64,000 nucleotides of DNA, taken from assembly GCA_028023455.1 (NCBI GenBank), contig JAQFVV010012400.1:11103748-11167747 (forward strand), given 5' to 3'. Shown here piece by piece: positions 13,558-25,032 of the stretch. How positions within the stretch are numbered: the first letter of the stretch is position 1; every line of letters begins with the position of its first letter. Under the pieces are notes generated by a model. The model made no database searches, was not told the origin of the DNA, and was given only the letters and a program-made list of their open reading frames with translations. The DNA is from Epiperipatus broadwayi. Lineage: Eukaryota > Onychophora > Udeonychophora > Euonychophora > Peripatidae. A program made the position numbers and the translations under genes.

Positions 13558-13677
13558 TGCGTTGTTAGCGAGGAAGGTGCTCCTTGGCCGCCATCCGAAA
13601 GCAAGTAGTTGGTTTTTTGGCGGTTGTGGGTTAGAGTAATCTGACGATGCCATGACATATGGGAGAAAAAAGGAAAA
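13558..13677 (+). mobile_element. tRNA-derived SINE, plus strand
   Basis: It starts GCGTTGTTAGCGAGGAAGG and shares a diverged A box, the AGCAAGTAGTTGGTT segment, GGTTGTGGGTT and the tail GATGCCATGACATATGGG plus an A-rich end with the copies at 33.27 and 26.52 kb. It is old and mutated. A-rich flanks make any target-site duplication uncertain. Confidence 0.75.
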
Positions 13678-13767
13678 TGAAACAATGATTAAGTAGCTAA
13701 TCAGTAGAGGATACAATCTATTCCATTGTGCAAACTCTTTCCAAGTACACAACTTCCTTGAGACAAC

Positions 13768-13790
13768 TATATATATATATATATATATAT
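13768..13790. repeat. (TA)n microsatellite
   Basis: A pure TA run of about 23 bp. Similar runs occur throughout the window. Confidence 0.9.
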
Positions 13791-14635
13791 AACAATTTAA
13801 ATTCTTATCAAAATGATTAAGTCTGCAGAATGTGGTCTAGAAATCTAATTAGAGTTCAATAATAAAATCAGTGTTTTTATTTTGGGGACAAGTATATCTT
13901 TGTTGAAATGGTGGATATTCGTTAAGCATCATATTTATTTTTTGAACATATGTCATATGATAGGGATGTTTCTTAACTTAGCAAGATTAGTTAGCCATGC
14001 CATTCTACAGTATATATTTGCATGATATGCGCTTTATCTATTAAATATTGCATGTCTGTTTGCGTAATTACAATTGTTATCACATACACATATACATTTT
14101 ATGCATATCCATATTCGTTTGCACACATGCTTTATTCAATAGCCAAATAAAAACTTTGTAGCATATTTTTTGGAAATTATAAATATATTAAATTAAATTA
14201 TATAATATTGAACCCTATTTTCATATTCAATAAATAATCAAAAAGCAATATCTTTTCTGTTTAGACTACTAATTACTTTTTTTTTGGCTTATCAACATTT
14301 TATTTATATAATTGTTGTGAAAGTTGATAGGATACTACCCAATAAATAATTTGGTTAATATCCAGGTCTTTGTATAATTTAATAATGTATAATTTTTTTG
14401 TGCCATACTTAATTTTGAATAATATTTTTTCCTTTTAATATGAATAAATTTAAGTGTAGGCTCTCTCTTATTAAATTATTTATTTGTTAATTTTGCCCAT
14501 AAGTCTCAGTTGATTATCTTTAATGATGAAGAATCAAATGAATGATACCATGGTGTGGTGAGTTTCTACTTGTTTCTGGGAACCTGTTGGTATTTATCTT
14601 TTTATGAATAAATAACTCACATTACAGTATATACA

Positions 14636-14770
14636 AACAAAGCAAAACTCTCCACTGAATAATGCCACCCTGTGTCAACCAGAGTAATCAATGGATGCCT
14701 GGAAGGCTTATTGCATAAAATCCATATCTAATGCCTACTCATCCAACCTGCCCCAGACTAGATAGGGATT
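14636..14770 (+). mobile_element. Foldback family A, arm truncated by assembly gap
   Basis: This segment matches the left arm of the 44.5-kb palindrome: AGTAATCAATGGATGCC, GCATAAAATCC, ATCTA-TGCCTACTCATCCAA and CCCCAGACTAG. The match runs to the first N of the gap. The right arm would lie inside the gap or be missing. A long hairpin is a plausible reason for the assembly break. Confidence 0.7.
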
Positions 14771-15270
14771 NNNNNNNNNNNNNNNNNNNNNNNNNNNNNN
14801 NNNNNNNNNNNNNNNNNNNNNNNNNNNNNNNNNNNNNNNNNNNNNNNNNNNNNNNNNNNNNNNNNNNNNNNNNNNNNNNNNNNNNNNNNNNNNNNNNNNN
14901 NNNNNNNNNNNNNNNNNNNNNNNNNNNNNNNNNNNNNNNNNNNNNNNNNNNNNNNNNNNNNNNNNNNNNNNNNNNNNNNNNNNNNNNNNNNNNNNNNNNN
15001 NNNNNNNNNNNNNNNNNNNNNNNNNNNNNNNNNNNNNNNNNNNNNNNNNNNNNNNNNNNNNNNNNNNNNNNNNNNNNNNNNNNNNNNNNNNNNNNNNNNN
15101 NNNNNNNNNNNNNNNNNNNNNNNNNNNNNNNNNNNNNNNNNNNNNNNNNNNNNNNNNNNNNNNNNNNNNNNNNNNNNNNNNNNNNNNNNNNNNNNNNNNN
15201 NNNNNNNNNNNNNNNNNNNNNNNNNNNNNNNNNNNNNNNNNNNNNNNNNNNNNNNNNNNNNNNNNNNNNN
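14771..15270. other. Assembly gap (500 N)
   Basis: Exactly 500 N, a typical placeholder length, so the true gap size is unknown. Open frames spanning it are artefacts. Confidence 0.99.
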
Positions 15271-15401
15271 TCCTTGAAATAGGTTTCATCTTATCACTGA
15301 TTTATAATAGTTTTGGAATATGAGCACAGACTTTCACATGACCCACCACTCTCCACTCTATCTCATAATACTGGTACACTTGAACACATATATTCAAAAA
15401 A

Positions 15402-15469
15402 AAAAAAAATCACCAATATACGTATTTCATGCTAAACCAGCAATCATCAGTTGGTTCAGATTAGCATCT
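15402..15469 (-). ncRNA. Type I hammerhead ribozyme, core intact (copy A)
   Basis: On the minus strand the order is: helix I 5' strand AATC, bulge TGA, ACCAA (15462-15451); core CTGATGA (15450-15444); stem II TTGCTGGTTTAGCAT (15443-15429), five pairs with a GTT loop; GAA (15428-15426); helix III AT-ACGT-AT (15425-15418); A at 15417; helix I 3' strand TTGGT then GATT (15416-15408). All invariant core bases (C3 U4 G5 A6 G8 A9, G12 A13 A14, A15.1-U16.1) are present. H17 is A, so cleavage is predicted between 15417 and 15416. Deviations are a U-U in place of the usual first pair of stem II and a helix III of only two to three pairs, as seen in animal type I hammerheads. Activity is inferred, not shown. 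Confidence 0.8.
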
Positions 15470-15574
15470 CTACACATATATGCCATAAGTTCTCAGATAT
15501 ATATTAAGATAGCCAATCTTCATACTTTAATGGCTATCTTAATATATATCAGAGCACTTATGGCATATATGTGT

Positions 15575-15645
15575 AGAGATGATAGTCTGGACCAACTCAT
15601 GATTTCTGGTTTAGCATGAAATATGTATATTGGTGATTATTTATT
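15575..15645 (+). ncRNA. Hammerhead ribozyme relic, core mutated (copy B)
   Basis: The mirror copy of 15402-15469 in the right arm. Helix I: ATAGTC, bulge TGG, ACCAA (15591-15595). The core reads CTCATGA (15596-15602), so the invariant G5 is C. Stem II 15603-15617 is weakened (TTTCTG against TAGCAT). GAA is at 15618-15620, helix III AT-ATGT-AT at 15621-15628, A17 at 15629, and TTGGT GATTAT at 15630-15640. Helix I pairs fully with one G-U. The G5 change should abolish cleavage, so this copy is probably inactive. Confidence 0.75.
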
Positions 15646-15721
15646 CTTTCGACAAATATGTGTTCAAGTGTACCAGTGTTATGAGATAGAGTGGTGGGTC
15701 ATGTGAAAGTCTGTGCTCATA

Positions 15722-18306
15722 TACCCTATATATTACATATATAGATACGGGTATGTAATAAACCTGTATTTCAGTTATTAAATAGTTTTGGAAAAAAAAA
15801 ACAAAACAACAATATCTGTAACACATTTAACACTAAGAAAACAGTTAATGAACAACAAAAAAAAATCACAAGATGCTTGTAAAATTTACTAAATTTACAA
15901 ATTTTAATATTTCTAATTTTTTATAGTGGAGAGTAGTATACTATTAAAGTACTATATCTCAGAGTTTCACTATTTATAATATTTTTTAAAATTATTTTAG
16001 CTAATTTTAGCGCTCATGAAAATAGTAATAAGTATTGGTAAACAGATTCCTCTGTTAATTATTTTTTTATATATCAGTATTACAATGTATATGCAAAGTT
16101 GTTGTTTCAAATATATATATCAAGTTCTAATTACAGAAATAAAATAGTGGCATAAGAAAATATTTTTAATATGTAGAATTATTTTTTTAAAAATATATCA
16201 GAAAAAGCATAAATAAATTTTTCAGATTTTTTATATAAACCATATTTAAACTATCTTTTATAATTATAGGAAAATACATAAAATTCAAATGTGCATGCTG
16301 CTAAACTGGAATTAATGCAAAAATCAATTTGCTCAAGCAGTATTTAATTAATCAGCCAATCAATATGTTTGTAATATTCTTTTACTATCAAAAGCCAAGC
16401 AATTTCCCCATGATTCAACATCATTTATCAGGTTGACAAGAAATTATTGCTAATAGAGATTATCATAAAATGAAAATCCCTTCTCATGTAAATCCCGCTT
16501 ACATTTGGTATTTATATAAAAGAAAATTTAAGTTATGTTGAAGTACTCCAGAAAATTCCCCACTGCCAATTAATAAGTGATGCTGACATCAAGGAACAAT
16601 TATTATCTTTGGATAGATGTTTGTCTGATTATTTTAAGTTGACGTCACAAGCTGTAAGGAAATTTTACAGGACATTTGATTGGCTGGATATTTAAATGTT
16701 ATTTGAGGTAGTTTAACAGGATTTTCCATATATCATTTTTATTAAATTTTAGTTATGATGTAATCAAGCAATCGTCCAATTAAACACAGGCATTGCAAAC
16801 TGAGATTATATCATAGTAATGATAGTTATTTGTGTGGGTAATGGTTAAAGAACCATTTTGTTAGGAGTTGAATCAAACAAATACATTTTATTACTGATAA
16901 TATGATTTTAATTTGCAATGCCAGTTTTTAATTTATTATTTGCCTAATTACATTGTAACTGAAATTTAACTAGAACAATGCTTGGAAAATCCCATTAAAA
17001 CTTTCAATATTTACATATATAAGTCTATAAAAATCTTCTAATTATTTCATACATGACATTTCATATGGTGGATATGAAAGCAACTATTTATTTTATACTT
17101 AACATTAATATGTTAAATTTTATAAGGTTATGTCCTATTTTGTTTTGTAACATATAAGAATCTATTTAGAATTTTTTCTCCAGGTCTCAAATTTGAAATT
17201 ATACCACTGTTTATAGACATTCCTATCCTAGAATTTATCTATAGGGAATGGATTATTCTTCACTTCATCAGCTTGAAAATATAAAAGAAAATCTCTTTTT
17301 TAATAATTCATTATTTCATGAGAAATTATATATAGATTACTCTCATAGCTTATAATCATAATATTTAATATTTCAAAAAATACATATATGGTTATACTAA
17401 AATACTGAAATTTTCACAGGTTAACTCAAGTAACTAATCAACTATATTGAAAATTGTAGAGAATCTCTTGTTGGTATATCTATCTAGTATGCTAGGACTA
17501 GTGTTTAAATCAGGATTCAATTAAATTTTTTGCAAGTTTCAAACAAGTTTAGAATTTTTTATTCAATTGTCTGCTTAACAGACAACTTAGCCTGTCAAAG
17601 AATATCTGTATATTTTTGGATAGAGAGTAAAACAAGAAAAAACAATTTAAACTTTCACTGATGTATGTAGAATAGTTTAATAGCTTTGATGAAACTTAAG
17701 TCCATGCTACAGTAACTTTGATTTTAGCCAATGTCTTGATCGTGAGAACTCACCCACTACATCCAATCTATAAGAATAGAATTATGAGAGCTGACAATTG
17801 TCAAGGTCAAGATGCAGTAATTATTATACAAATTAAACAAAAAAATATATTTATGTTATAGTATTTAGATCATATTAAATATTACATAAATATGATTTTC
17901 TATTTAGATTAAATAAGATTGAAGAATAAGAATAGCTTTTCATGAACAAATTTTATTTATACTTCTCTAGTTCTGCCATCTATTTTAAGGTTGAGAAATC
18001 AGTTAAATTTAAAAATTCCAGAAGCATTGAGTACAAATCCAAAACTTCTTACTGATAAAGTCCATAAGCCAAAAATTATCTCAGGATATGGATATAACAG
18101 CACCGAATATAAATTTAATAAACACTACCATCTAACATATTTTGATTATCTAAGCTGACAATATGTAGGCAAACTGGAGCAATATAAATAAAGTTGTTTT
18201 TAATATCATCATGTAAGTGAGTACCATGTGATACATTTTTATTTTATAACAATTGTTTCACAAATTTAAAAAGTGATTTTTTTTTCTGATCATTAGGATA
18301 ACATCA
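15722..18306. other. AT-rich DNA, no gene seen
   Basis: About 2.6 kb with no recognisable gene or element; short poly(A/T) and TA runs only. Confidence 0.4.
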
Positions 18307-18440
18307 AAAGCTTAAATAAACCATAGAATCTACAATATGTTGCCAAGGCAACCTCCATAGATAAAGGATGGATTCTTATCTTTTACCTATAAAAGTTGCC
18401 TTGACCACAGATTGTAGACTTTATGAATTATTTAAGCTTT
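18307..18440. mobile_element. Small foldback element
   Basis: Inverted arms of about 46 bp (18307-18352 and 18395-18440) begin AAAGCTTAAATAA and end GTTGCC--GGCAAC around a loop of about 42 bp. The arms differ at several positions, so the insertion is not recent. There is no coding capacity. It is a MITE-like foldback of unassigned family. Confidence 0.7.
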
Positions 18441-19529
18441 AACTGTTTTCATATGATTTGCATTTAGAAATCACCAAGTTATTGATAATTTATGGTTTAT
18501 TAGCTAAAGTTTTTATGATGGAACATTAGTGTATTCACTTGACATGACTATAACTTGGGTTAGCATTCTGAATAGGCTTACAAGTGTTTTAATAGGAATG
18601 GGTTTTGCTTTTCAGGCATTCATTCCATAGCCATTCTAACTAACTATCCAATATTGGTTAGTAAATGTGTATCTACTTATTCTCAGAAGATAAAACAAGG
18701 ATGTGAAAAAAAAAAAAAACTATTTTCTTAGCAATTTAAAGCCTAATAAATAAAGACTTCTCCTTTAAGGTTTCATCTTTAAGGAGTGATTAGAGGCTAC
18801 TTTTTCTGCAGTGGGATATATGCATAACTCACTATATTAATATTTGCTCTGTGATGTTCAGTGCAGAGATAAAGGGATGGACTTAAAAAATAATGATTCT
18901 TGTAGAGAACCTCAACCTACCTGTTACTCAACTGTCTTAGACATCTATAAGGAGATAGGAACACTTGTGGCTGATATTCTACAGGAGTGTGAAATCTCTA
19001 TTTATATTATTCTATAAAAATTGACTTATTAGGTTATTCCCATCATAGTTATTGTTTTGATACTTATGACTGTTTTTTTTATTTATATATTTTAATTATA
19101 CAAAAATGATAAATATAAAAGTAAAGAAACGACAAGTGGTGCGTGTAAAAGTTAAATAAAATAAGTAGATGACAGGGTAATAGTTTGGCATTGCTTGTCA
19201 TCTTCTTAGTATAATTTATTTTAATAGCTGAATGTTAAAGATATGCAACAACTTTAATGAGCTTGTAAGTGACTGATATTGGCACGTGCACACACATAGT
19301 TTTCAAGATAACTGTTTCTTCTGGCAGCTTCTCCGTGATCTTGTGCAAATATTTCAAATAATCAAAAGCAAATTAAATGCTTCTCTGAACAAGAAAACAT
19401 TCAATAATTTTTTACTTTTTTGGAATATTTCTGTCTTTTAGTGCTACAAAACGGTGAATTTTACAATTGATTGATTATCTGAAATACAGGCTTATTATAT
19501 ACCTGTATCAACATATATAATATATAGAG
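18441..19529. other. AT-rich DNA, no gene seen
   Basis: No supported feature in this stretch of about 1.1 kb. Confidence 0.4.
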
Positions 19530-19648
19530 TATATGTGCACAGACTTTCACACGACCGACCACTCTCCATTCTATCTCATAACACTGCTACCCTTGAACAC
19601 ATATATGTCAAAAAGATAAATAGTCACCAATATTTCATGCTAAATCAG
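19530..19648 (-). mobile_element. Truncated hammerhead element (copy F)
   Basis: Matches the outer part of the left arm at 15.32 kb: TATGTGCACAGACTTTCACACGACC, CCACTCTCCATTCTATCTCATAACACTG, CTTGAACACATATATG, then TCACCAATATTTCATGCTAAATCAG. On the minus strand it keeps only the 3' half of the hammerhead (end of stem II, GAAATA, TTGGTGA). Helix III has collapsed and CTGATGA is missing. It cannot be catalytic. Confidence 0.75.
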
Positions 19649-21632
19649 TTATACAAAACTAGGGTTGTTTAAAATCTTCATCATACTTGATGAGGCTGAA
19701 TTACTGTATGGTGTATAAGAACTGATCTTATTTTTCAGTGCTTGTAATTAGCAATCTTAGTTTTAAAGTACTTTAAATTAGAGTTTTACATTAACTTGTA
19801 ATGTAAAAAATAAAAGATTTAGATCTGACACTAATTTTTTTTTCTCCCCAAATTAGATATTATAGGCAAATATATAATTTGAGACAGCACAAAGCGCTAA
19901 AATTAAAAGTAATTTAAGATAATTTGCCATTGGGGTTAAGGTAATTAATTATATGATAAAAAATAATGCTGTATCAAAGTCAGTAGCATCAATCAATTAA
20001 AAGAGTTATAAAATTTTAATAGTAAAATCAAAACAACCAAATACATGATGAAAAGATCAAATTCTATGGGCTGGCATAGATATCTGAAGGTACATGGTAG
20101 TAGTCTCTAAATTCTTCCAAATTGGTTAAGTAACAGATTTATGTTTTCTTAATGTTCGATTGAAGATAAAGTGACATTTTAGATACTAAAGATAAAAATT
20201 AGAAAGGTAGTGATTTTAATAGAAGGGAATACCTTTGTAAAAGCTGTTTAGTAATGATGTTAAGATTTAAGGTTGAGTTAATAAACAGATTACACCATAG
20301 AATAGGATTGTAAATAAAAGGTGATTTTAAAAAGATAGATTGTTTTTTCATGACTATAAATCAAATGAACAGTATCTAAATTTGCATTGGCCATTTTTTT
20401 GAAGAAAACTAAAGATCCGATGAAAAGGGCTGGAAGATATGACTTTTACCATAAATTTAGACGTTTGGGTTCCAGTTATCAAACCTGAATTTACAAATGA
20501 TTGTTTATTGGTTGTTGACATCATGGAAGGGGAAATGTTTTCTACCCTAGCACCATTAATCATGTTACAAGAATCACAATATTTGGTTTTGGTGAATATG
20601 AGAATTTGAATGGATAAACAAAATGAAAGTTTTTAATAAATTTGTTTTTAATGGCATGTGGGGTCCTTGGCATCATGCCTTGCATAATTTCGTGCATGGC
20701 AAATGTAAGATCCTCAGATTGATTTCCATTCTGGTACTTCTGGTGCTAGATTTTCTTAGGAACTCCCAAGAAATAATGACTTTTCATTATTTATTTATCA
20801 GTGTACTGATAGGAATGTATGTTTGTATTCTAGAAAATGATATCTCATTAATCATCTCTGTATGTAAGAAACCAGAAACTGTAGAAAAAATAATGACTTA
20901 AATTTTGAATTTTTCTGTAAGTTTCTGATGCTGATCGAAATTACTTTTTGTTTTATAAAAGTATTATATAAAAATGAGTTGAATTTTTTTATATAGAAAA
21001 CCATGAATATAATTATAGGAGAGTAGAAGATGATTTTGGAAAGATAAGTATATCAATCAATAAAACTTTGGTTAAGAGTGATAGATACATTTTGGAAAGT
21101 TAGTCAATGAGTTTACTAATTGAGGACAAACATAGAACTTATATATTTGCAGTTATAAGTTAGTATCTTTGCAACATAAAAACAATAAGTCACTATTAGA
21201 TATTTATATATAAAACTCAGATTGCTATTCTGGCATGAGTCACAGGTTATTTAAAATTTTTATTACATCTGCTGAAGTTGTATATGCATAGTGATTTTGT
21301 CAGGAGTGACTGCTATTTCACATTGTATAGTGATCAAAAATTGTAGTTGCAATTATTATTTTTTGCAATAACTTAATGACACAGCGTTTATTAGAAAAAC
21401 TCTTTGTCAACATTTATTAGTGAATTATAAGATTTCAACTTCTGGATTCTCATTGATTAGTCATGGTAACAAATAAATTTTATACATCTACACACTTTAA
21501 CATCTACACACTTTTGCAAAGTTAACTATTCCTTGAGTCATAATTTTTATATCCCTGTTAAAACTATTGAAGGTTATTTACATCTTTATCTGTTTACATC
21601 TAGGTGGCGTAAATAGCTTCCTTTGTATTTTG
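19649..21632. other. AT-rich DNA with one higher-GC unknown segment
   Basis: No supported gene. The segment 20430-20760 is noticeably less AT-rich. It contains a plus-strand frame reading LDVWVPVIKPEFTNDCLLVV followed by DIMEGEMFSTLAPLIMLQE before a stop. I do not recognise it; it could be a transposon relic. Confidence 0.35.
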
Positions 21633-21639
21633 ACTCTAC

Positions 21640-23006
21640 GTGATGTGATATGACTCACTTTGGTTTCTCCTTTCTCAGAGTCAGAATCTCTCAGACACTA
21701 TGCCCAGAGAAATCTGTTAGCTACCTTATCTTCCCTTTCCATTCACCACCCTAAGTTTTTCTCATATTTTTCTCTTTTCTGCTCTATCCAATTTTTATAC
21801 AATTCTCTTTGTCAACTTTATGGCCTTTATATCTAAATCCTCCTTATCTTTTCCCAAGCCCAGCATAAAAACTAAGAACTCACTTTTTGTATAATCATTT
21901 TGTTTATATTTATTCTCCCACAACTTCATTATGTGTACCCTTTCTGCTTGTAGGCATTTGCACTCAATTAACATATGCCTAATATTTTCTATATCTTCCT
22001 TACATAACTTGTAGATTAAATCAACTACTTATTGGAACTTTAAACAGTAAACTACTTTCCTTGCTATTATCATAAATGAACTTGCAACCAATATTCTGTT
22101 TACTTTTATATATATTTAAATGCATTTTACTCTCCATATTAATTATCCATCTCCCCAATTCCCTATTTTTATTAATGCATCTATTCTTCTATCCCATTCC
22201 TTACCACTATAATACCAAACAATTCTTCTAACACAAGCATTCCACCTTTTGTATAAGTATACTGACATAAAGTCTTTATCCAAATCTTCTGCATACTGTA
22301 CTATCTTTCTCACTCATTCTGTTGCCTGTCCATTAATTATAACCCAATTAAATACTATTTTGGTTATTCTCTTATTATCAATAAATTGCAATCTACCGAA
22401 CATTTTCATTTTGCTTTTTTGCATTTCTCATATAAAAACTTGACCATTCCATTATCCTTGAATTGTCTTTTTTGCCATCCACACATCTGCAACTAATGCC
22501 TGTCTTCCTACTTCTCTTTGTAATTTTTTTAAGTAATGTAACGCCCCTTTACTAACACATAATGCATCATTACCATAAGTTAATCCTGCTATTGCCACCC
22601 CCTTCCATACAATTTTAGCTACATCGTATTTATTATATGAAAACACTGTTAATTTTTTTATCAGTCCCTTTCTTTTCTTTGCTTCATTTATCTTTTTCCC
22701 CCCATTCATCCAATAAATTTTTCTGATTATTTAAGGTGATTTCAAAATAGTTATACCTATTCACTACATTTAATTTCCTATATCCCCCAATAAAAATTCT
22801 TTCTCTTCTCTTTTCCCAGCATTTATTCTCATTACTTTTGATTTTGCTAAATATAATCCCCATCTCTTTATCCATCCTTGTGCATGTCCTCAGCATAACT
22901 TCCATATCTTCCCTACTTTTTGTGCACAGGAAGATATCATCAGCCAAATAAAAGACCTGATAATATATATACTTCCTTGCTGCCTATTAATGGTATTTCT
23001 ACTCCT
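21640..23006 (-). pseudogene. LINE relic, RT end plus C-terminal domain (copy 1)
   Basis: A 5'-truncated non-LTR retrotransposon. Read on the minus strand from 23006, it has GVEIPLIGSKEVYI, then the reverse-transcriptase catalytic motif as ADDIFLCTKSREDM (22947 downward), then a thumb-like region, LTYGNDALCVSKG and LQREVGRQALVADVWMAKKT (near 22480-22560). It continues through the LINE C-terminal part in further broken frames to about 21700. The 3' end near 21640 is an ATCACATCACGT-type tail. Frames shift at least three times. Its 5' break lies next to the 3' end of copy 2, so the two are in tandem head to tail. Confidence 0.85.
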
Positions 23007-23009
23007 ATG

Positions 23010-23612
23010 TGCAATGTGATCAAGTGCATTGTGACTTCTCCTTATACAGAATCAGGAATCTATCAGCCATTATGCCCAGAAAAATCTGTTAGCCACTTTA
23101 TTTTCCATTTCTATTTCCTGTCCTAAGTTTTTCTCATATTTTTCTCTATCCTGCTCCATCCCATTTCCACAACATAATCTTTATCAACTGGCCTTTATAT
23201 CTAAATCTTTCTTATCTAAAAACCAAGAACCCACTTTCTGTATAATCACTTCATTTATATTTATTCTTCCACAACTTCATTATTTGTACTCTTTCTGCTT
23301 TCATGCATTTACATTCAATTAATAGATGCCTAATATTTTCTATGCCTTCCTTACGCCTTCCTTACACAACTTGTAGACTAAGTCACCCACATTTTTCCAT
23401 TTATGTGTTTATTCCCTTGTTGCTAAAGATCCTGCCCAGGCTGAAACAGTAAATTACTTTCCTTGCTATTCCGTTTACTTTCTATATATATTTAAACTCT
23501 TTTTACTCTCCATGCTAGTTCTTTATTTCTCCAAATCCATATTTTTTATTAATGCATCTATTCTTCTCCTTGCCACTATATCACTCAACAATTCTCCTAA
23601 CACATAAGAGCA
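23010..23612 (-). pseudogene. LINE relic, 3' end only (copy 2)
   Basis: Same family and orientation as copies 1 and 3, by near-identical stretches such as the plus-strand TTATGCCCAGAAAAATCTGTTAGCC and CATTCAATTAATAGATGCCTAATATT. It keeps only the C-terminal coding part and the 3' untranslated region, ending in a CACAATGCACTTGATCACA-type tail near 23012. It has stops and a short duplication (CCTTCCTTACGCCTTCCTTAC) near 23345-23365. Confidence 0.75.
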
Positions 23613-25030
23613 CTACCACACCATCTATTGGGCTTATTGTTAAATAAAATATAGCAAATATATTTAACATATGTAATAAACATAATTATATGTTAGTGCG
23701 CATCAATTTCTCTTCCGTAGTATAGATGGAGTTAACTAAGCAAAAGAAAACGATGACCAAGGAATAACACTTATTCATTATCATTGCAATTTATCGATAC
23801 TTGCTTTCCTGTTAACAAAATTGTATCGTTTATCGATTTTTAGAGCTACATTATAAATATTACGATTATTATTTACATACATAAGTAATAAGTTTATACT
23901 TTTTTCAAACATAACTATCAAGATAACGACCACTACACAGTATATATTCACTATATTACACTTCTTTAAGCATGTATATACCTTTACTGTGTTTTATTTA
24001 AACATTTGTACGTATTTATGTACAAGGAATGCAAGTTATTATTTTTTTTAAGTTGAATAAACTCTGGACAGTAACAATCCCCTCCCCCTCCCTGATTTGT
24101 TCTCAGGTGTCATTGGCACATGCTTGCAGGCAAGCTTCTCCCGAACTCCCCCCTCTTCTCTCTCCTTCTGTTGCAAGGTAGTATTACTTTCAATTGCTCA
24201 GATCTCGGCCGATGTTTATTTATTTTATACTATCACTGCTTCTTTGATTTATAGGAATGTGGTGGAAATTTGATCTTTTCTTAAGAAAAACTAGGAATGG
24301 AAGAGAAATGTGTGGGCCGAGAGATATTTTTGTAAAGACGAACTAGAAGCACTTCATACTTCAATTATTATGAGAGTTTTTAAATACAATATAACTGTAT
24401 ATTTTCAAAAATTACGAAAATAAATAACTGAAGTAATAGATATATTCACCAGAATTTTAAAAATGCCATTCTATTGTTTTATGTATATAGATGAGTTTTA
24501 GCTACTGTTATTAATGGTTACTTATTAATTTTCAATATTTTGATCTCTTTATATATATATGGATTATCCTCGGGCTTTAAATAAAGCACGTGGATAATGA
24601 ATATATACATTCTTTGTTAAATCGTACTAACTGCCAAACAGAGGATATAATAACATCACATGCTTTTCCGATGCTTAACTTCACTACTCTTGAGAAATGA
24701 GTTTTCAAAAATATATAAAATCTGACCTAATAGCAAATCTGTATGGCTATGTAAATGAGTTTATTAAGGAATTTACAAATTTCAAATTATTTGTGTGAAT
24801 AGTATAAAGAAATTAAAGGTGGCTGATAAATGCATAAATAATTAAATCTTAGTCTTCAATGGCAAACGCTAGAAATGGATTGATCGCTCTAAAGATAGAG
24901 ATGTTATGTCATATTTATCTGACATCCATTGTTTTCTCATTCTTACAATAGATGGCTCTAGAGTAGAGTGAAAATATATTCATTGTATATATATATATCA
25001 CTAAGCATCACATGATCATTATTTCCTATG
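23613..25030. other. AT-rich DNA with a short GC-richer patch
   Basis: No supported gene. A pyrimidine-rich patch (CCCCTCCCCCTCCC and CCCCCCTCTTCTCTCTCC) lies at 24080-24180. It is unlike its surroundings but shows no promoter or gene evidence. A TA run lies at 24977-24992. Confidence 0.4.
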
Positions 25031-25032
25031 TT

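Larger units (their letters stand above)
15319..15721. mobile_element. Palindromic element carrying two hammerhead motifs
   Basis: A near-perfect inverted repeat: left arm 15319-15515, right arm 15530-15721, loop of about 14 bp (AATCTTCATACTTT). Both ends read TATGAGCACAGACTTTCA outward to inward. Each arm contains a hammerhead-ribozyme-like sequence, minus strand in the left arm (about 15402-15469) and plus strand in the right (about 15575-15645). Near each outer end is an A-box-like GATAGAGTGG and a B-box-like GTGCTCATATACCC, pointing outward. Single-arm relatives are at 19.53-19.65 and 27.97-28.19 kb. No protein is encoded. It may be two head-to-head copies of a short ribozyme retroelement or inverted repeats of a Penelope-like element. 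Confidence 0.85.

Noticed and set aside
14731-15289. Open frames across the N gap on both strands
   Set aside because: They consist almost entirely of unknown residues and are gap artefacts.
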